DNA from: Brooklawnia cerclae
Lineage (GTDB): Bacteria; Actinomycetota; Actinomycetes; Propionibacteriales; Propionibacteriaceae
Length of the DNA: 64,000 nt
Direction of reading: 5' to 3'
NCBI RefSeq assembly: GCF_011758645.1
Contig: NZ_JAAMOZ010000001.1
Span: 744,001 to 808,000, forward strand
Shown here in pieces: positions 60,178 through 64,000 of the stretch. A program made the position numbers and the translations under genes. The first letter of the stretch is position 1. Every line of letters begins with the position of its first letter. Below the pieces are notes generated by a model. That model worked only from the letters and a program-made list of their open reading frames with translations. It ran no database searches and was not told the DNA's origin.

Positions 60178-61212
60178 ATGAATGACCTGCCCCCGTTTGG
60201 GCCGGGACGCCACCTGTTGAGCGTCCAGCAGTTCGATCGGGAGGGGTTGATGCGGTTGTTCGGGCTCGCCGATCTCGTGCGGCCGATCGCCGCCCGCCGT
60301 GAGCGGTGCACCGTGCTGGACGGCGCGGTGCTCGGCAGCCTGTTCTTCGAGCCGAGCACGCGAACCCGGCTCAGCTTCGAGTCGGCTTTCCTCAGGCTCG
60401 GTGGGGAGGTCACGACCACCACGGGCTTCACGTTCTCGTCCATGGCCAAGGGGGAATCCATCCACGACACCTCACGTGTGGTGTCCGGATACTCCGACGT
60501 GCTGGTCGTCCGTCACCCGGACGAGGGCTCAGTGGCGGAGTTCGCCGCGGCATCGGTCGTCCCCGTCGTCAATGCCGGCGACGGGACGGGAGAACACCCC
60601 AGCCAGGCGCTGCTCGACTTCTACACACTCGGCAACGAGCTCCAGGCGCGGGGCAAGCCGGTCGACGGGTGCACGATCGCGATCGTCGGCGACCTGAAGT
60701 ACGGCCGCACGGTGCATTCGCTGATGAAACTGCTCGCGGTGGCCGATCACATCGCATTCCGCATGTTCAGCCCGCCCAGCCTGGAACTGCCGATCGAGGT
60801 GGAACGCTACGTCAACGAGCGCGGCCACACCGTGCACGAGTGCGACTCCGTGGCCGAGGCCGTGTCGGGCGCCGACGTGGTGTACGCCACCCGCGTCCAG
60901 CGCGAGCGCATGACTGAGGAAGTGCTGGCTACGGCGAACGTGTCGGGCAACCTGCTGAACCGCCGGATCCTGCGGGATGCCGACGCGGAGGACATCATCA
61001 TCATGCATCCGCTGCCCCGCGACTCACGGCTCGACTCGTTCGACCTCGCCACGGACGTGGACGACCTGCCAGGGCTGTCCATCTTCCGCCAGACCGACAA
61101 CGGCCTTCTGATCCGCATGGCGATCTTCCTCACTGCTCTGGGGTGCTCACCCGAGGAGGTCCAGGCGGCCACCAAGCCCCATCGTTGGGACGCGACCCTT
61201 CGCTGGCCGTGA
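60178..61212 (+). CDS. pyrB: Aspartate carbamoyltransferase
   Basis: PyrB makes carbamoyl-aspartate, the committed step of pyrimidine synthesis. The 344-residue protein has the carbamoyl-phosphate motif FFEPSTRTRLSFES, NAGDGTGEHPSQALLD, VGDLKYGRTVHSLM and MHPLPR, the catalytic-chain pattern of the E. coli enzyme rather than an ornithine carbamoyltransferase. It is about 30 residues longer than the E. coli chain. It stands alone, not in a pyr operon, with a possible GAAGGAG site upstream. Confidence 0.9.
   Translation: MNDLPPFGPGRHLLSVQQFDREGLMRLFGLADLVRPIAARRERCTVLDGAVLGSLFFEPSTRTRLSFESAFLRLGGEVTTTTGFTFSSMAKGESIHDTSRVVSGYSDVLVVRHPDEGSVAEFAAASVVPVVNAGDGTGEHPSQALLDFYTLGNELQARGKPVDGCTIAIVGDLKYGRTVHSLMKLLAVADHIAFRMFSPPSLELPIEVERYVNERGHTVHECDSVAEAVSGADVVYATRVQRERMTEEVLATANVSGNLLNRRILRDADAEDIIIMHPLPRDSRLDSFDLATDVDDLPGLSIFRQTDNGLLIRMAIFLTALGCSPEEVQAATKPHRWDATLRWP

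Positions 61213-64000
<2,788 letters not shown>

Noticed and set aside
58255-60465. Long minus-strand frame of 736 codons
   Set aside because: It is the antisense of the surface-protein gene and pyrB start; no domain, no ribosome-binding site.
60178-61212. Possible argF completing the arginine cluster
   Set aside because: GDLKYGRTVHSL and the overall pattern are those of aspartate carbamoyltransferase.

Overview
The window is high-G+C actinobacterial DNA, most likely from the family Propionibacteriaceae. This is inferred from the 16S sequence type, a mycothiol gene (mshC), many GTG starts, a PTS-type dihydroxyacetone kinase and a gene order resembling that of mycobacteria in several blocks. 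No database search was possible, so genus and species are left open.

Layout. 1-7640 is the right end of an integrative conjugative or mobilizable element: a VirB4-like ATPase, a VirD4/TraG-type coupling protein, a single-stranded DNA-binding protein, small accessory genes and a large serine integrase. The integrase reading frame ends inside the antisense of a tRNA-His gene, which is the probable attachment site. A compact, probably structured RNA lies just before the integrase. 7739-13568 holds a lipoprotein, orn, an MFS exporter, a cold-shock gene, an M50B-like membrane peptidase, a quinone reductase-like flavoprotein and a small lipoprotein. 13569-15600 is a small accessory patch with a DUF4041/T5orf172 gene next to tRNA-Leu(GAG). 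15800-21174 is a core block (DUF5703, AMIN-like lipoprotein, aldo/keto reductase, uppP, GNAT, DUF3090, mshC). 21175-23623 has a MITE-like repeat, an MFS remnant and ftsH. 23737-27741 is a dhaKLM operon in which DhaM is fused to a complete PTS enzyme I. Then come hisE-hisG, a membrane protein, infC-rpmI-rplT with an RNA methyltransferase, and pheST.

35938-36305 carries 89-bp tandem repeats built from the actinobacterial TTGAGCTTGTCGAAA palindrome. 36327-46125 has an aminotransferase, a TetR regulator, the arginine cluster argCJBD-argR-argH (no argF or argG) and tyrS. A complete rRNA operon (16S, 23S, 5S; tandem promoters, no spacer tRNA) occupies 46150-52010. It is followed by a TPR protein, a HAD phosphatase, a small protein, tlyA, nadK and recN, the order known from Mycobacterium tuberculosis. 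The window closes with an LPXTG surface protein behind a Zur-like box, pyrB, a LigC-type DNA ligase and pyrG, which runs off the edge.

The most distinctive signals are regulatory. Many genes have a TANNNT -10 box 6-8 bases before the start codon, the signature of leaderless mRNA. Three of these promoters drive tiny leader ORFs ahead of infC, pheS and a tetR gene. infC itself most probably starts at a rare ATC codon behind a strong ribosome-binding site. The best candidate for something undescribed is the RNA at about 5675-5800: a long closing stem, a GNRA-capped hairpin, a UUCG-capped hairpin and its own -10 box.
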